Shown here piece after piece: positions 42,684-51,732 of a stretch of DNA of 64,000 bases (its first letter is position 1; the number at the start of each line of letters is the position of its first letter). This DNA is from SIG437 sp045648985. GTDB lineage: Bacteria; Bacillota; Clostridia; UBA1381; UBA9506. The stretch lies in contig JAZROZ010000027.1 of the NCBI GenBank assembly GCA_045648985.1, forward strand, positions 81,590 to 145,589, written 5' to 3'. The translations under genes were made by a program, and so were the position numbers. The notes below the pieces were generated by a model. It saw only the letters and a list, made by a program, of their open reading frames with translations, searched no databases and was not told where the DNA came from.

Positions 42684-43463
42684 TTGATTAAATTTCAATC
42701 TTTTCTAAGCGGCTCATCGGGAAATTCAACGTTTGTAACTGATGGCGAAAGTAAAATACTTGTTGATTGTGGTGCAAACGGCAAATATATTGAAGAGTGT
42801 CTTGAGCGGATTGATGTAGAGGCAAATGATATTAACGCGATACTCATTTCCCATGCGCATCGTGACCACGTTTTTGGTGTTGGTGTTTTATCGCGCAGAT
42901 TTGATATACCGATATATGCAAGTGAAGATACTTGGGATGAAATGCTTTCAATTATAGGAAATATAAAAGAGAAGAATATTAAAATAATAAAATCTGATGA
43001 ACAGTTGAAGCTTGGCAATATGACAATTAAGCCATTTTCTATTCCACATGATGCAAAAGGGGCATTAGCATATCGAATAGAGGGGATAGACTCAAAAATG
43101 GCTATAGCGACAGATATAGGGCATATTTCGGATGAGCTTTTTGAAAATCTATCGGGATGTGACTTTATTATAATTGAAGCCAATCACGATTTGGAAATGC
43201 TGAGAAACGGAAGATATCCATATTATCTGAAAAAAAGAATTATGTCAGATAAAGGGCATCTTTCAAATGAAGATAGTGCTAAATTATGTACAATGCTTGC
43301 TAAAGCCGGCACAAAATCGTTCTGGCTCGGGCATTTATCAAATGAAAATAATACCCCACATATAGCATATAATGCAGTAAAAGATGCATTTGAAAGAGCA
43401 GGCATCAGCGTCGGCACAGACGTGTGCTTAAATGTACTTCCGAGATTCTGGATTGAGAGCTGA
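42684..43463 (+). CDS. MBL-fold metallohydrolase, WalJ/YycJ-like
   Basis: 259 residues from a TTG start with an AGGGGGAG site 5 bases upstream. Metallo-beta-lactamase metal motif HAHRDH (His57, His59, Asp61, His62), the later His in 'FSIPHDAKGALAY', Asp in 'AIATDIGHI' and His in 'KGHLSNED' support a dinuclear zinc site. The sequence start 'FLSGSSGNSTFV' is typical of the YycJ (WalJ) branch, in Bacillus linked to the WalRK wall regulator and to DNA repair. No walRK genes are in the window. The next gene is rlmH, which also neighbours yycJ in many Firmicutes. Confidence 0.88.
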   Translation: MIKFQSFLSGSSGNSTFVTDGESKILVDCGANGKYIEECLERIDVEANDINAILISHAHRDHVFGVGVLSRRFDIPIYASEDTWDEMLSIIGNIKEKNIKIIKSDEQLKLGNMTIKPFSIPHDAKGALAYRIEGIDSKMAIATDIGHISDELFENLSGCDFIIIEANHDLEMLRNGRYPYYLKKRIMSDKGHLSNEDSAKLCTMLAKAGTKSFWLGHLSNENNTPHIAYNAVKDAFERAGISVGTDVCLNVLPRFWIES

Positions 43464-43478
43464 CTATATAGTGTAAAA

Positions 43479-43531
43479 AGCCTTCTCCTAGAGGAGAAGG
43501 TGGGTTTGCAAAGCAAACTCAGATGAGGTGT
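43479..43531. repeat. Double-hairpin intergenic repeat (Clostridia type)
   Basis: CCTTCTCC-TAGA-GGAGAAGG (43481-43500) followed by GTTTGC-AAA-GCAAAC (43504-43518) and CAGATGAGGTGT. The layout (CCTTC hairpin, small hairpin, GATGAGGTG) is one I recall as a frequent intergenic repeat in gut Clostridia. Confidence 0.6.
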
Positions 43532-43559
43532 AAATGAATAAAACAACAGAAGGTCAGAT

Positions 43560-44039
43560 ATGAATATAAACATAATTTGTATTGGGAAGTTAAAAGAAAA
43601 ATATTTAAAAGATGCTGTAGCGGAATATTCAAAAAGGCTTTCAAGGTTTTGTAAGCTCAAGATTACAGAGCTTTCAGAAGCACCACTCTCTGAAAATTAC
43701 TCAGACGGGGAAAAGGAAGTTGCTCTTTTTAAAGAGGCAGAAAGTATCCATCAGGCATTAAAAGGTGCTGATTGTATCATCAGTCTTTGCGTTGAGGGAA
43801 AGCAAAAATCGTCTGAGGATTTTGCAGATTTCATAGAAAATAATATGACAGGCGGAAAAAGTAATTTTGCCTTTATAATCGGCGGGTCAGTGGGTCTTGC
43901 TGAAAGCATTAAAAAAGCATCTCATTTAAGGCTTTCATTTTCCGAAATGACCTTTCCGCATCAGCTTATGCGCGTGATTTTGCTTGAACAGATTTACAGA
44001 GCATTTAAGATAATATCAAATGAGAAATATCATAAATAG
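43560..44039 (+). CDS. rlmH: 23S rRNA (pseudouridine(1915)-N(3))-methyltransferase RlmH
   Basis: 159 residues, the normal SPOUT-family size. 'NIICIGKLKEKYLKDAVAEY' at the N-terminus and 'FIIGGSVGLAESIKKASHL' plus 'MTFPHQLMRVILLEQIYRAF' at the C-terminus (the knotted SAM site) are diagnostic. It methylates the pseudouridine in helix 69 of 23S rRNA on assembled 70S ribosomes. ATG follows an AGAAGG site. It lies 96 bp after the WalJ-like gene, across the double-hairpin repeat. Confidence 0.97.
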   Translation: MNINIICIGKLKEKYLKDAVAEYSKRLSRFCKLKITELSEAPLSENYSDGEKEVALFKEAESIHQALKGADCIISLCVEGKQKSSEDFADFIENNMTGGKSNFAFIIGGSVGLAESIKKASHLRLSFSEMTFPHQLMRVILLEQIYRAFKIISNEKYHK

Positions 44040-44085
44040 TTTTTTATAAAATAATATATATAAGAAAAGAAAGGAACGTGAAAAA

Positions 44086-45222
44086 GTGGAAGTCTTTTTA
44101 ACAAACGTAAACACATTATTCGGTAACGTGCTCGGGATTACATGGCAGAGTGTCGTAATGTGGATTATCGGAGGTGTGCTTATTTATCTTGCTATTAAAA
44201 AAGATATGGAGCCTACACTTCTTCTGCCAATGGGATTTGGCGCAATTTTAGTAAACATACCTCTTTCGGGTGCTGTAACACAGGGTGCAGAAGAGGGTGT
44301 AATTGACATTTTATTTAATGCAGGTATTGCAAATGAGCTGTTCCCGCTCCTGCTTTTTATTGGAATAGGTGCTATGATTGATTTTGAACCGCTCCTTTCC
44401 AATCCTAAGATGCTCCTTTTCGGTGCAGCGGCACAGTTTGGTATCTTCTTTACATTCAGCATAGCTGCTTTGTTTGGATTTGATATAAAAGATGCTGCAT
44501 CTATTGCAATCATTGGTGCAGCAGACGGCCCGACTTCAATCTTCGTGGCTAACTACTTAAAATCAAACTACATTGGCGCTATTGTTGTTGCGGCATATTC
44601 ATATATGGCTCTTGTGCCGATTGTTCAGCCTGCGGTAATCAAGCTTATCACAACTAAAAAGGAACGTATGATAAGAATGGATTATACACCCGGAAAAGTT
44701 TCTAAAACAACAAAAATTCTGTTCCCGATTATAATAACTGTTGTTGCAGGTGTTGTATCACCTAAGAGTGTTGCTTTAATCGGATTTTTGATGTTTGGTA
44801 ATTTAATTCGTGAATGCGGAGTTTTAAATCTCCTTTCAGAAACTGCTCAAAAAGAGCTTGCAAACCTTGTAACAATACTTTTAGGTATCACTATTTCTAC
44901 AAAAATGCAGGCAGCGTCATTCTTGCAGCTTGAAACATTGCTTATCATGGGACTAGGACTTGTTGCTTTCGTATTTGACACAGTCGGTGGTGTGTTCTTT
45001 GCAAAGTTTATAAATCTTTTCTCAAAGAAAAAAATCAATCCTATGGTTGGTGCGGCAGGTATTTCTGCATTCCCGATGTCTGCAAGAGTTATTCATAAAA
45101 TGGGACAAAAAGAAGACAATCAGAACTTCCTTTTGATGCATGCCGTTGGTGCAAACGTTTCAGGTCAAATTGCATCTGTTATTGCCGGCGGTCTTATCTT
45201 AAGCTTAGTTGCCGGAATGTAA
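44086..45222 (+). CDS. Sodium ion-translocating decarboxylase, beta subunit
   Basis: 378 residues starting at GTG (44086) after an AAGGAA site about 11 bases upstream; the nearer GTG opens a frame that stops quickly. About 9-11 membrane helices. 'AAIIGAADGPTSIFVANYL'-type region (near residue 145; the conserved Asp is Na+ related), 'LLTLFIGIGAMIDFEPL'-like and 'GAAGISAFPMSARVIHKMG' mark the OadB/GcdB/MmdB family. It pumps Na+ with decarboxylation of a biotin-bound carboxyl group. The carboxyltransferase and biotin carrier are not here. A 40-residue OadG-like peptide follows directly. Confidence 0.93.
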   Translation: MEVFLTNVNTLFGNVLGITWQSVVMWIIGGVLIYLAIKKDMEPTLLLPMGFGAILVNIPLSGAVTQGAEEGVIDILFNAGIANELFPLLLFIGIGAMIDFEPLLSNPKMLLFGAAAQFGIFFTFSIAALFGFDIKDAASIAIIGAADGPTSIFVANYLKSNYIGAIVVAAYSYMALVPIVQPAVIKLITTKKERMIRMDYTPGKVSKTTKILFPIIITVVAGVVSPKSVALIGFLMFGNLIRECGVLNLLSETAQKELANLVTILLGITISTKMQAASFLQLETLLIMGLGLVAFVFDTVGGVFFAKFINLFSKKKINPMVGAAGISAFPMSARVIHKMGQKEDNQNFLLMHAVGANVSGQIASVIAGGLILSLVAGM

Positions 45223-45237
45223 TAGGAGGTAAATTTT

Positions 45238-45360
45238 ATGATTAATATAAATGCTTTTTTAGAGACGCTTCCCGTAATGGCTTACGGAATGGGTGGTATA
45301 TTTGTAGTAATCTTGGTAATTTTCTTAGTTATTAAGGGATTATGTAAATTCTGTAAATAG
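45238..45360 (+). CDS. 40-residue OadG-like small membrane subunit
   Basis: An ATG with GGAGG 8 bases upstream, 15 bp after the beta subunit stop, encodes MININAFLETLPVMAYGMGG, then a hydrophobic helix (IFVVILVIFLVIKGL) and a KFCK end. Size, position and topology match the OadG-type gamma subunit or its reduced relatives, which tether the biotin-carrier and carboxyltransferase parts to the beta subunit. It is too short for many gene finders. A strong terminator follows. Confidence 0.75.
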   Translation: MININAFLETLPVMAYGMGGIFVVILVIFLVIKGLCKFCK

Positions 45361-45361
45361 A

Positions 45362-45413
45362 AAAAATAATTTAAAGGGCTTCACGAAATCGTGAAGCCCT
45401 TTAAATTATTTTT
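45362..45413. terminator. Bidirectional terminator, 25-bp perfect stem
   Basis: Arms 45362-45386 and 45389-45413. Placed between the decarboxylase small subunit (plus) and pth (minus); pth's stop codon begins inside it. Confidence 0.85.
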
Positions 45414-45987
45414 ATGCTTTTCCACCGCCTGAATTAAACTTATTCATAGCGCTGTCTAAACCGTTTTTTATTATTTCAGGGACTGCCTTAGCTGCTGCTT
45501 CAACCGTTTTTGACATCACTTTAATATCGGCATCTGTAAACTTTGCCAAAACCCAGTCAGCAAGGTCGTAGTGTGGTGGTTTTGCACCTACACCGAGCTT
45601 AATACGCGGGAATGTATCGCTCTGCAGCTGATATATAATAGATTTTATTCCGTTATGCCCGCCGTCAGAGCCTTTTTTTCTTATTCTCAGGCTTCCGGGC
45701 TCTAAGCTCACGTCATCATAGATTACAATCACGTTTTCGGGCGGTATTTTATAAAAGCTTGTGATTTCTCTTATGCTTTCACCTGACAGATTCACATATG
45801 TCTGCGGTTTAACCAAAATAACTCTTTCGCCCTCAATGACACCCTCGCCGATTAAAGCCTTATACTTTATTTTATTAACATTTATTTTATACAGGCTGGA
45901 CATATAATCAATCGTAATAAAGCCGATATTATGTCTTGTGTTCTCGTATTTTTTTCCGGGATTACCAATTCCCACAATTACATACAT
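45412..45987 (-). CDS. pth: Peptidyl-tRNA hydrolase
   Basis: 191 residues. 'GIGNPGKKYENTRHNIGFIT' holds the catalytic His19, 'KPQTYVNLSGESI' the substrate Asn, and 'DDVSLEPGSLRIRKKGSDGG' follows. It cleaves peptidyl-tRNAs released from stalled ribosomes. Last gene of the long minus-strand run; 10 bp after the O-methyltransferase gene. Confidence 0.97.
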   Translation of the reverse strand: MYVIVGIGNPGKKYENTRHNIGFITIDYMSSLYKINVNKIKYKALIGEGVIEGERVILVKPQTYVNLSGESIREITSFYKIPPENVIVIYDDVSLEPGSLRIRKKGSDGGHNGIKSIIYQLQSDTFPRIKLGVGAKPPHYDLADWVLAKFTDADIKVMSKTVEAAAKAVPEIIKNGLDSAMNKFNSGGGKA

Positions 45988-45997
45988 TTACTTTTAC

Positions 45998-46648
45998 CTA
46001 TCCTTTCACACGTGTCAGAGCCATACCGTCACCTATAGGGATAATGGCTGTATCTAAGTTTTCAGTGTTTGAGAGCATTTTAAGAAAATCACGCATTTTA
46101 TGCGTTATTGTTCTATGTTTTTTTGATGAAAGCTCATCACTTGCAATCATTCCGCCATAAAGCACATTATCAGTTATGATAAGTCCGCCTTTTTTTATCT
46201 TAGAAAGGCATTTATCGAAGAAAACACCACTTTGGCCTTTAGCGGCATCTATAAAAATCATATCAAAAGTGCCTGAAATTTTATCAAGCTCTTCTTCTGC
46301 ATCACCAAAAACAGTTTTAATATTTTCTTTAGCGCCATATTTTTTTATATTGATACGCGCGTTTAAAAACATTTCTTCATCACGTTCTATTGTCGTGATG
46401 TGAGCCTTTTTGTCCGATGCATCATACATAAGCATAGCAGAGTAGCCGATTGCCGTGCCGATTTCCAAAATGCGTTCTGCGCCTATAGTAGCTACCATAA
46501 AGCCGAGAAACCGTCCTGCTTCTTTTTGAATGACGGGAATGTGGTTTTCCCTTGCGTATATGTAAAGCTCTTCTAAATACTCGGATTCTGCTTTTACAGT
46601 ATTTTTTAAATATTCAGATATATAGTCATAAGTTATATAATTATCCAT
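45998..46648 (-). CDS. O-methyltransferase (SAM-dependent, family 3)
   Basis: 216 residues from the ATG at 46648, which has AAGGAG 7 bases upstream; a longer reading to 46759 would overlap recD2. SAM-binding 'ILEIGTAIGYSAMLM' and 'ITTIERDEEMFLNA', then the metal-ligand 'IFIDAAKGQSGVFF' and 'ITDNVLYGG' are typical of caffeoyl-CoA/catechol-type methyltransferases. In Firmicutes such genes often neighbour mltG or trhO/trhP and some modify tRNA (trmR). By this analogy a tRNA role is possible, but no direct evidence is in the sequence. The ribosome site lies inside recD2's last codons. Confidence 0.8.
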   Translation of the reverse strand: MDNYITYDYISEYLKNTVKAESEYLEELYIYARENHIPVIQKEAGRFLGFMVATIGAERILEIGTAIGYSAMLMYDASDKKAHITTIERDEEMFLNARINIKKYGAKENIKTVFGDAEEELDKISGTFDMIFIDAAKGQSGVFFDKCLSKIKKGGLIITDNVLYGGMIASDELSSKKHRTITHKMRDFLKMLSNTENLDTAIIPIGDGMALTRVKG

Positions 46649-46649
46649 A

Positions 46650-48869
46650 TTATATCTCCTTGGAAGCGCCGTTTCTAAGCCACGTGCAAAGTGAAGAATA
46701 TCTGTATTCTTCAAAGTCATTATCAACCATTTTCTGTGCGGCAGTTCTGTTTCCAACAAGCACTACGCATTTAGTAGCACGTGTGATTGCAGTATAGAAA
46801 AGGTTTCTGCTCATAAGCCTGGGTGCACCTGAAAACACAGGCATTACAATAACGGGGAATTCGCTGCCCTGACTTTTATGTACGGTTATGGCATAGGCAA
46901 GCTCAAGCTCGTCTAACATATTATTGGGATAATAAACGTCCTTATCATCGTCAAACGTGACGGATATTCCGTCATCATCAATGGATTTTATAAAGCCAAG
47001 GTCGCCGTTAAAGACTCCGCTTCCCTCTAAAATTCCGTCTGTTTTTTTCCACAAAAGGTCATAGTTATTTTTAATCTGCATAACCTTGTCGCCCTCACGT
47101 AAAATTCGCGTCGGGAACTGCTTTTCGCTCTTTTTGCCATTTGGTGCATTTAAGGCATATTGCAGAATTTTGTTAAGGTTAATAACACCTGCAACCGTTT
47201 TTTTCATCGGCGACAAGACCTGAATATCTGTAAGCGGATTATAGCTATACGCTTTGGGAAGACGGATCGCCACAAGCTCTTTTACTTTTTCTGCAATATT
47301 TTCTCCGCCTTGTGCATCAATAAAAAAGAAATCCTTGTCCTTTAGGTTATATTCAGGATATTCACCATTATTTATTTTATGGGCATTAACAACTATCATA
47401 CTTTGTTCAGCCTGACGAAAGACTGTGCTGAGCTTAATAACGTTTACAGTTTCCGACTCAATTATATCTTTTAAAACATTACCTGCGCCAACTGACGGCA
47501 ACTGGTCACAGTCGCCTACTAAAATCAGTTTTGTGCCCGGTTTTAGAGCATCAACTAAGGCTGACATCAAAAGAGTATCTATCATACTGACTTCGTCTGC
47601 TATGACAACGTCATAATCAATCGGAAAATCGCTTCCGCGCACAAATTCGCGGATTAAATCGTCATCTGAGTAGCCGATTTCTAAAAGTCTGTGTATAGTT
47701 TTTGCTTCCATTCCCGTGACGGCAGACATTCGTTTAGCAGCACGTCCTGTCGGTGCGGTGAGCGCAATTTTTTTGCCCATTTCCTTAAATATTTCAATTA
47801 TAAAGTGTATTGTTGTGGTTTTTCCTGTTCCGGGTCCGCCTGTAATTACAGTAACACCTGATGAAACTGCTGCTAAGACGGCATTTTTTTGAGCCTCTGC
47901 AAGCTTTATGCCCATTTCCTGCTCAATTTTTTTGATGTCTTTTTTAGCTTTTTCAAAGCTATGTTCGGGCATCTTTGAAAGAAAAAGCAGTTTTTGAGCT
48001 AAGAGTCGCTCACTATTATAGAATTCCTGCAGGAAGATTCCTTCTTCTCCCTGAATATCCTCAGAAAAAAGCTCGTGGTCAATCAAAAGAGAAACAAGTG
48101 CATTTTCTGCCGCTAAATCGCTTATACCAAGCATTTTAACGGTGAGCTTAATCAAAAGCTCACGGGGGAGATATGTATGTCCACCTGAAAAAGCAGAGTA
48201 GAGCAGGACGTATTTTATGCCCGATTTTACTCTGTGCTCGTTTTCGCTCGATATTCCCATACTTTCTGCTACTGAATCAGCAGTTTTAAAGCTTATTCCG
48301 CGAACATAGTCACACAATAGGTATGGGTTTTCCTTTATCATTTCCAAGGCGTCATCGCCGAATCTGTCATATATTTTAACGGCAAAGCTTGAAGAAATGC
48401 CGAACTTGTGCAAAAATAAAATAAGACCCTCTTTTGAGCGGATATCGTTATAAGCCTCGCCAATCTGCAATGCTTTTTTAAGACTTATTCCGCTGATTTC
48501 AGCTAAACGTTCGGGACACTCGGCTATTATCAAAAGAGTTTCATCTCCAAAATAATTAACGATTTTTCTTGCTGTTACCTCACGTATGCCACGCACTATG
48601 CCTGATGAAAGGTATGTGAGGATTTCGCCCGTTGTAGAAGGTTTTAATTTTTCAAAGGAACTGACTTTAAACTGCTCTCCGTAATCGTGGTGAGTTGTCC
48701 ACACACCCTCGATACGCAAAAATTCGCCTGCTTTGATATAGGGAACATTTCCCGTGCACGTGAAAAGACCGTCAGAATCACTGTAGAACTCGAATACGGC
48801 ATAGGCATTTGATTCATTAAAAAAAATCACATCACTGACCGAGCCTTCATATGTGCGTATTTCGTTCAA
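46650..48869 (-). CDS. recD2: ATP-dependent DNA helicase RecD2 (SF1B)
   Basis: 739 residues, typical of RecD2 rather than the RecBCD subunit. N-terminal OB and helix-hairpin-helix parts ('GIVRGIREVTARKIVNYFGD', 'ISGISLKKALQIGEAY') precede the motor: Walker A 'VTGGPGTGKTTTIHFI'-like (about residue 350), Walker B 'VIADEVSMIDTLL' and motif V/VI 'AITVHKSQGSEFPV' and 'YTAITRA'. A 5'-3' helicase without nuclease, linked to recombination and replication-fork repair. It overlaps the ribosome site of the O-methyltransferase gene. It lies 45 bp after miaA. Confidence 0.95.
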   Translation of the reverse strand: MNEIRTYEGSVSDVIFFNESNAYAVFEFYSDSDGLFTCTGNVPYIKAGEFLRIEGVWTTHHDYGEQFKVSSFEKLKPSTTGEILTYLSSGIVRGIREVTARKIVNYFGDETLLIIAECPERLAEISGISLKKALQIGEAYNDIRSKEGLILFLHKFGISSSFAVKIYDRFGDDALEMIKENPYLLCDYVRGISFKTADSVAESMGISSENEHRVKSGIKYVLLYSAFSGGHTYLPRELLIKLTVKMLGISDLAAENALVSLLIDHELFSEDIQGEEGIFLQEFYNSERLLAQKLLFLSKMPEHSFEKAKKDIKKIEQEMGIKLAEAQKNAVLAAVSSGVTVITGGPGTGKTTTIHFIIEIFKEMGKKIALTAPTGRAAKRMSAVTGMEAKTIHRLLEIGYSDDDLIREFVRGSDFPIDYDVVIADEVSMIDTLLMSALVDALKPGTKLILVGDCDQLPSVGAGNVLKDIIESETVNVIKLSTVFRQAEQSMIVVNAHKINNGEYPEYNLKDKDFFFIDAQGGENIAEKVKELVAIRLPKAYSYNPLTDIQVLSPMKKTVAGVINLNKILQYALNAPNGKKSEKQFPTRILREGDKVMQIKNNYDLLWKKTDGILEGSGVFNGDLGFIKSIDDDGISVTFDDDKDVYYPNNMLDELELAYAITVHKSQGSEFPVIVMPVFSGAPRLMSRNLFYTAITRATKCVVLVGNRTAAQKMVDNDFEEYRYSSLCTWLRNGASKEI

Positions 48870-48914
48870 GATTCTGCCCTCCTGTAAAGAATTAAAATAA
48901 AAATCTGCTTTATG

Positions 48915-49823
48915 TTATATTAGTTTTGAAATATCAATTTCATCGTTTATGTCAAGCCATTTATAGCGCTCATCACGTTTAAACCACGTCAGCTGACGTT
49001 TAGCGTAGTGACGGCTGTTTTGCTTGACAGCATCTATCGCTTCTTCCTTTGTGCAAAAGCCATCAAAATATGAAACGATTTCTTTATAGCCGATAGCCTG
49101 CATAGATTGCATATCCTTTGTTATTCCGCTTTTAAGCAGTGATGAAACTTCATCGAAAAGTCCGTCATTTACCATAAAGTCCACGCGCTTATTTATTCTT
49201 TCGTAGATAAGCTCTCTTGAAGATGTAAGAGCATACATTTTCGCATCATACGGGCTTGGGATAGTTTTAGATGCCGCATTATGCTCCGTCATGGTTTTTC
49301 CTGTTAAATAGTATATTTCAAGCGCCCTGATTACTCTTTTTATATTGTTTGGATGAATTGAAAGAGCGGCTGTGGGGTCAATGCTTTTTAATTCGTCATA
49401 TAAAGCCTCTGTGCCCATTTTTTCGGCTTTTTTGTTTAGCTCATCACGAAGTGCATAGTCTGTTTCCGCTTCAGAAAAAGTGACATTATCAACTAAAGAT
49501 GAGATATAAAGTCCTGTTCCGCCAACGACTATTGGAAGTTTTTTTCGAGCGGTGATGTCATCTATAACTGTTTTAGCACGCGCTACGTAATCTGCTACTG
49601 AAAAGTTTTCATATGGCTCTAAAATATCAATCAAATGGTGGGGGATGCCGTCCATTTCTTCTTTTGTCGGCTTAGCAGAGCCTATATCAAGCCGTTTATA
49701 AATCTGCACAGAATCGCCGGAGACAATCTCACCGTCAAACTCTTTTGCAAGCCTGATAGAAAGATTTGTCTTTCCCGTTGCGGTAGGACCGCCTATTACC
49801 ACTATTTTTGTTTTGTTTTCCAT
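48915..49823 (-). CDS. miaA: tRNA dimethylallyltransferase
   Basis: 302 residues. 'VVIGGPTATGKTNLSIRLA' (P-loop), 'ISGDSVQIYKRLDIGSAKPT'-type, 'PHHLIDILEPYENFSVADY' and 'GGTGLYISSL' are the standard MiaA motifs. It adds a dimethylallyl group to A37 of tRNAs reading UNN codons. Its ATG follows the mutL stop by 2 bp, so the two are coupled. No hfq follows, unlike in many bacteria. Confidence 0.97.
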   Translation of the reverse strand: MENKTKIVVIGGPTATGKTNLSIRLAKEFDGEIVSGDSVQIYKRLDIGSAKPTKEEMDGIPHHLIDILEPYENFSVADYVARAKTVIDDITARKKLPIVVGGTGLYISSLVDNVTFSEAETDYALRDELNKKAEKMGTEALYDELKSIDPTAALSIHPNNIKRVIRALEIYYLTGKTMTEHNAASKTIPSPYDAKMYALTSSRELIYERINKRVDFMVNDGLFDEVSSLLKSGITKDMQSMQAIGYKEIVSYFDGFCTKEEAIDAVKQNSRHYAKRQLTWFKRDERYKWLDINDEIDISKLI

Positions 49824-49825
49824 TA

Positions 49826-51721
49826 TTACACAATCCTTTTAAACTGCTTTTCAATGAAATCCTTTGTAAAAGCAATCGTAATAGGACGACCATGTGGGCA
49901 GGTATTAATTTCAGAAAGTACAAAAATACTGTCTAAAAGCTTTTTCATTTCAGCCTCATAAAGTCGTCTGTTTGCCTTAACAGCACCCCTGCAGGCGATA
50001 CTGTATAGCATTTTTTCAACTAATTGCTGGTCTATATTTTTTCTGTAAGCAGAATGAAGACTTATGATTTCAACTATTGTTTCCTTGATTTGAGCATCTG
50101 TAAGCTCAAGCGGTACACCACGAACTATTATTTCATTATCGCCGAATTCCTCTGCTTCAAAACCAAGCTTGTTAATCTCTTCGCAGTTTTCAGAAAAAAC
50201 TGCCATTTCAGTTGGTGTGAGCTTAACAATAGCAGGTGTCAGCAGTGTTTGTGATGCAATGCGTCTGTTTTTATAGCTCTCTTTTAAAGTTTCAAAACGC
50301 AGTCTCTCGTGTGCTGCGTGCTGGTCAACCATCATCATTTTGCCATCTTTTTCAATTATGATATATGTATCAAAAACCTGACCGCAGATTTTATATGAAG
50401 TGTCAGGCATAGGTTTTTTTACTTCTTCTGCAGAAACAGTCACAGTTTTTTGCTCAGGCTCAATTGCAATATCAATCTTTGCCTGTGATGGAGCAGGAGT
50501 GGGCGGAATTACCATTTGGGTTACGTGTGTTGTTTCCTTTGTCTCCGTCTGTGGTATTACTGTTTTTATAACAGTCGGTTCTTCTTTTTTTACAGGTCGT
50601 GACGATTCGCTAAAGGAAAGAACATTTCTTTTCTGAGTTGATAATCCCTCAAAAAGCTTTTGAGCTATTGTTTCCTGCTTGACTGCAGGCTGTGGCGCAA
50701 TGGGAATATTTTTCCCTACAACAGGGATTGATTTTTTCTGGTAGAGTGCGTTTTTTGCCGCCCAATACACTACGTGATAAACTGCCTTTTCATCGGAGAA
50801 TTTTGCTTCAAGCTTAGTGGGGTGTACATTAATATCCACACAATGAGGGTCAATTTCTATATTGATTACACAAGACGGGAATTTACCTGTCATAAGCTCT
50901 TGCTTATATGCTTCTTCAACTGCGTGCGAAATTAAAGGGCTTTTTATGTATCTTCCGTTTAAAAAGATGTTTTGCAAATTTCTGTTTGGTCTTGCGGCTT
51001 CGGATTTTCCGAAATATCCCGAAAGTGAGATGCCAAACTCAGAATAATTACCCTCTGCCATTGCATTTTTAATATCTCTTCCGTAGATTGAGTAAATTGT
51101 ATTTATCAGCTCGCCGTCACCCGTTGTGAAAATCTGCTCTTTATCGTTATTTATAAATTTAAAGGAAATATCGGGCCTCGCTAAGCTTAAACGTGTGATG
51201 ATATCTGCTATATAGCCTGCTTCTGTGTGGTCCTTTTTTAAGAACTTCATTCTTGCAGGCGTATTGATAAACAAATCACGGACAATTACAGTAGTGCCGT
51301 CAGGACAGCCTGCATCGAGTGTATCGGTAATTTCACCGCAGGTGCTTTTGATTAGCGTTCCCTCTTTTTCGTCTTTTGATTTAGTGTAGATTTCCATATT
51401 GCTGACAGCTGCAATACTTGCTAAAGCCTCGCCCCTGAAGCCAAGTGTGAGGATTGCATCTAAATCCTCTGCAGCAGAAATCTTACTTGTAGCATGGCGC
51501 AAAAGTGACATTTGTGCGTCCTCTTTTGTCATACCAACACCGTCATCTGCCACTCTTATATACTTTATACCGCCGTTTTTAATCTCGACTGTAATGTGTT
51601 CGGCTTTTGCATCTATTGAATTTTCCAAAAGCTCCTTTATGACAGATGCAGGACGTTCTACAACTTCGCCTGCTGCAATCATATTGGATACTGTTTTATC
51701 AAGTAGTTTGATTTTTCCCAT
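49826..51721 (-). CDS. mutL: DNA mismatch repair protein MutL (endonuclease type)
   Basis: 631 residues. The N-terminal GHKL ATPase part has 'IAAGEVVERPASVIKELLEN', 'DDGVGM' and 'FRGEALASIAAVS'. The C-terminal part carries the metal motif DQHA(X)2E(X)4E ('MVDQHAAHERLRFE'), ACR (in 'IACRGAVKAN') and CPHGRP, so this MutL should nick DNA itself, as in bacteria lacking MutH. A Pro/Thr/Lys/Val-rich linker (about 340-440) joins the halves. Part of a pyrH-to-pth gene run, with miaA directly after. Its partner mutS is at 308-2896. Confidence 0.97.
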   Translation of the reverse strand: MGKIKLLDKTVSNMIAAGEVVERPASVIKELLENSIDAKAEHITVEIKNGGIKYIRVADDGVGMTKEDAQMSLLRHATSKISAAEDLDAILTLGFRGEALASIAAVSNMEIYTKSKDEKEGTLIKSTCGEITDTLDAGCPDGTTVIVRDLFINTPARMKFLKKDHTEAGYIADIITRLSLARPDISFKFINNDKEQIFTTGDGELINTIYSIYGRDIKNAMAEGNYSEFGISLSGYFGKSEAARPNRNLQNIFLNGRYIKSPLISHAVEEAYKQELMTGKFPSCVINIEIDPHCVDINVHPTKLEAKFSDEKAVYHVVYWAAKNALYQKKSIPVVGKNIPIAPQPAVKQETIAQKLFEGLSTQKRNVLSFSESSRPVKKEEPTVIKTVIPQTETKETTHVTQMVIPPTPAPSQAKIDIAIEPEQKTVTVSAEEVKKPMPDTSYKICGQVFDTYIIIEKDGKMMMVDQHAAHERLRFETLKESYKNRRIASQTLLTPAIVKLTPTEMAVFSENCEEINKLGFEAEEFGDNEIIVRGVPLELTDAQIKETIVEIISLHSAYRKNIDQQLVEKMLYSIACRGAVKANRRLYEAEMKKLLDSIFVLSEINTCPHGRPITIAFTKDFIEKQFKRIV

Positions 51722-51732
51722 TTATATCACCT

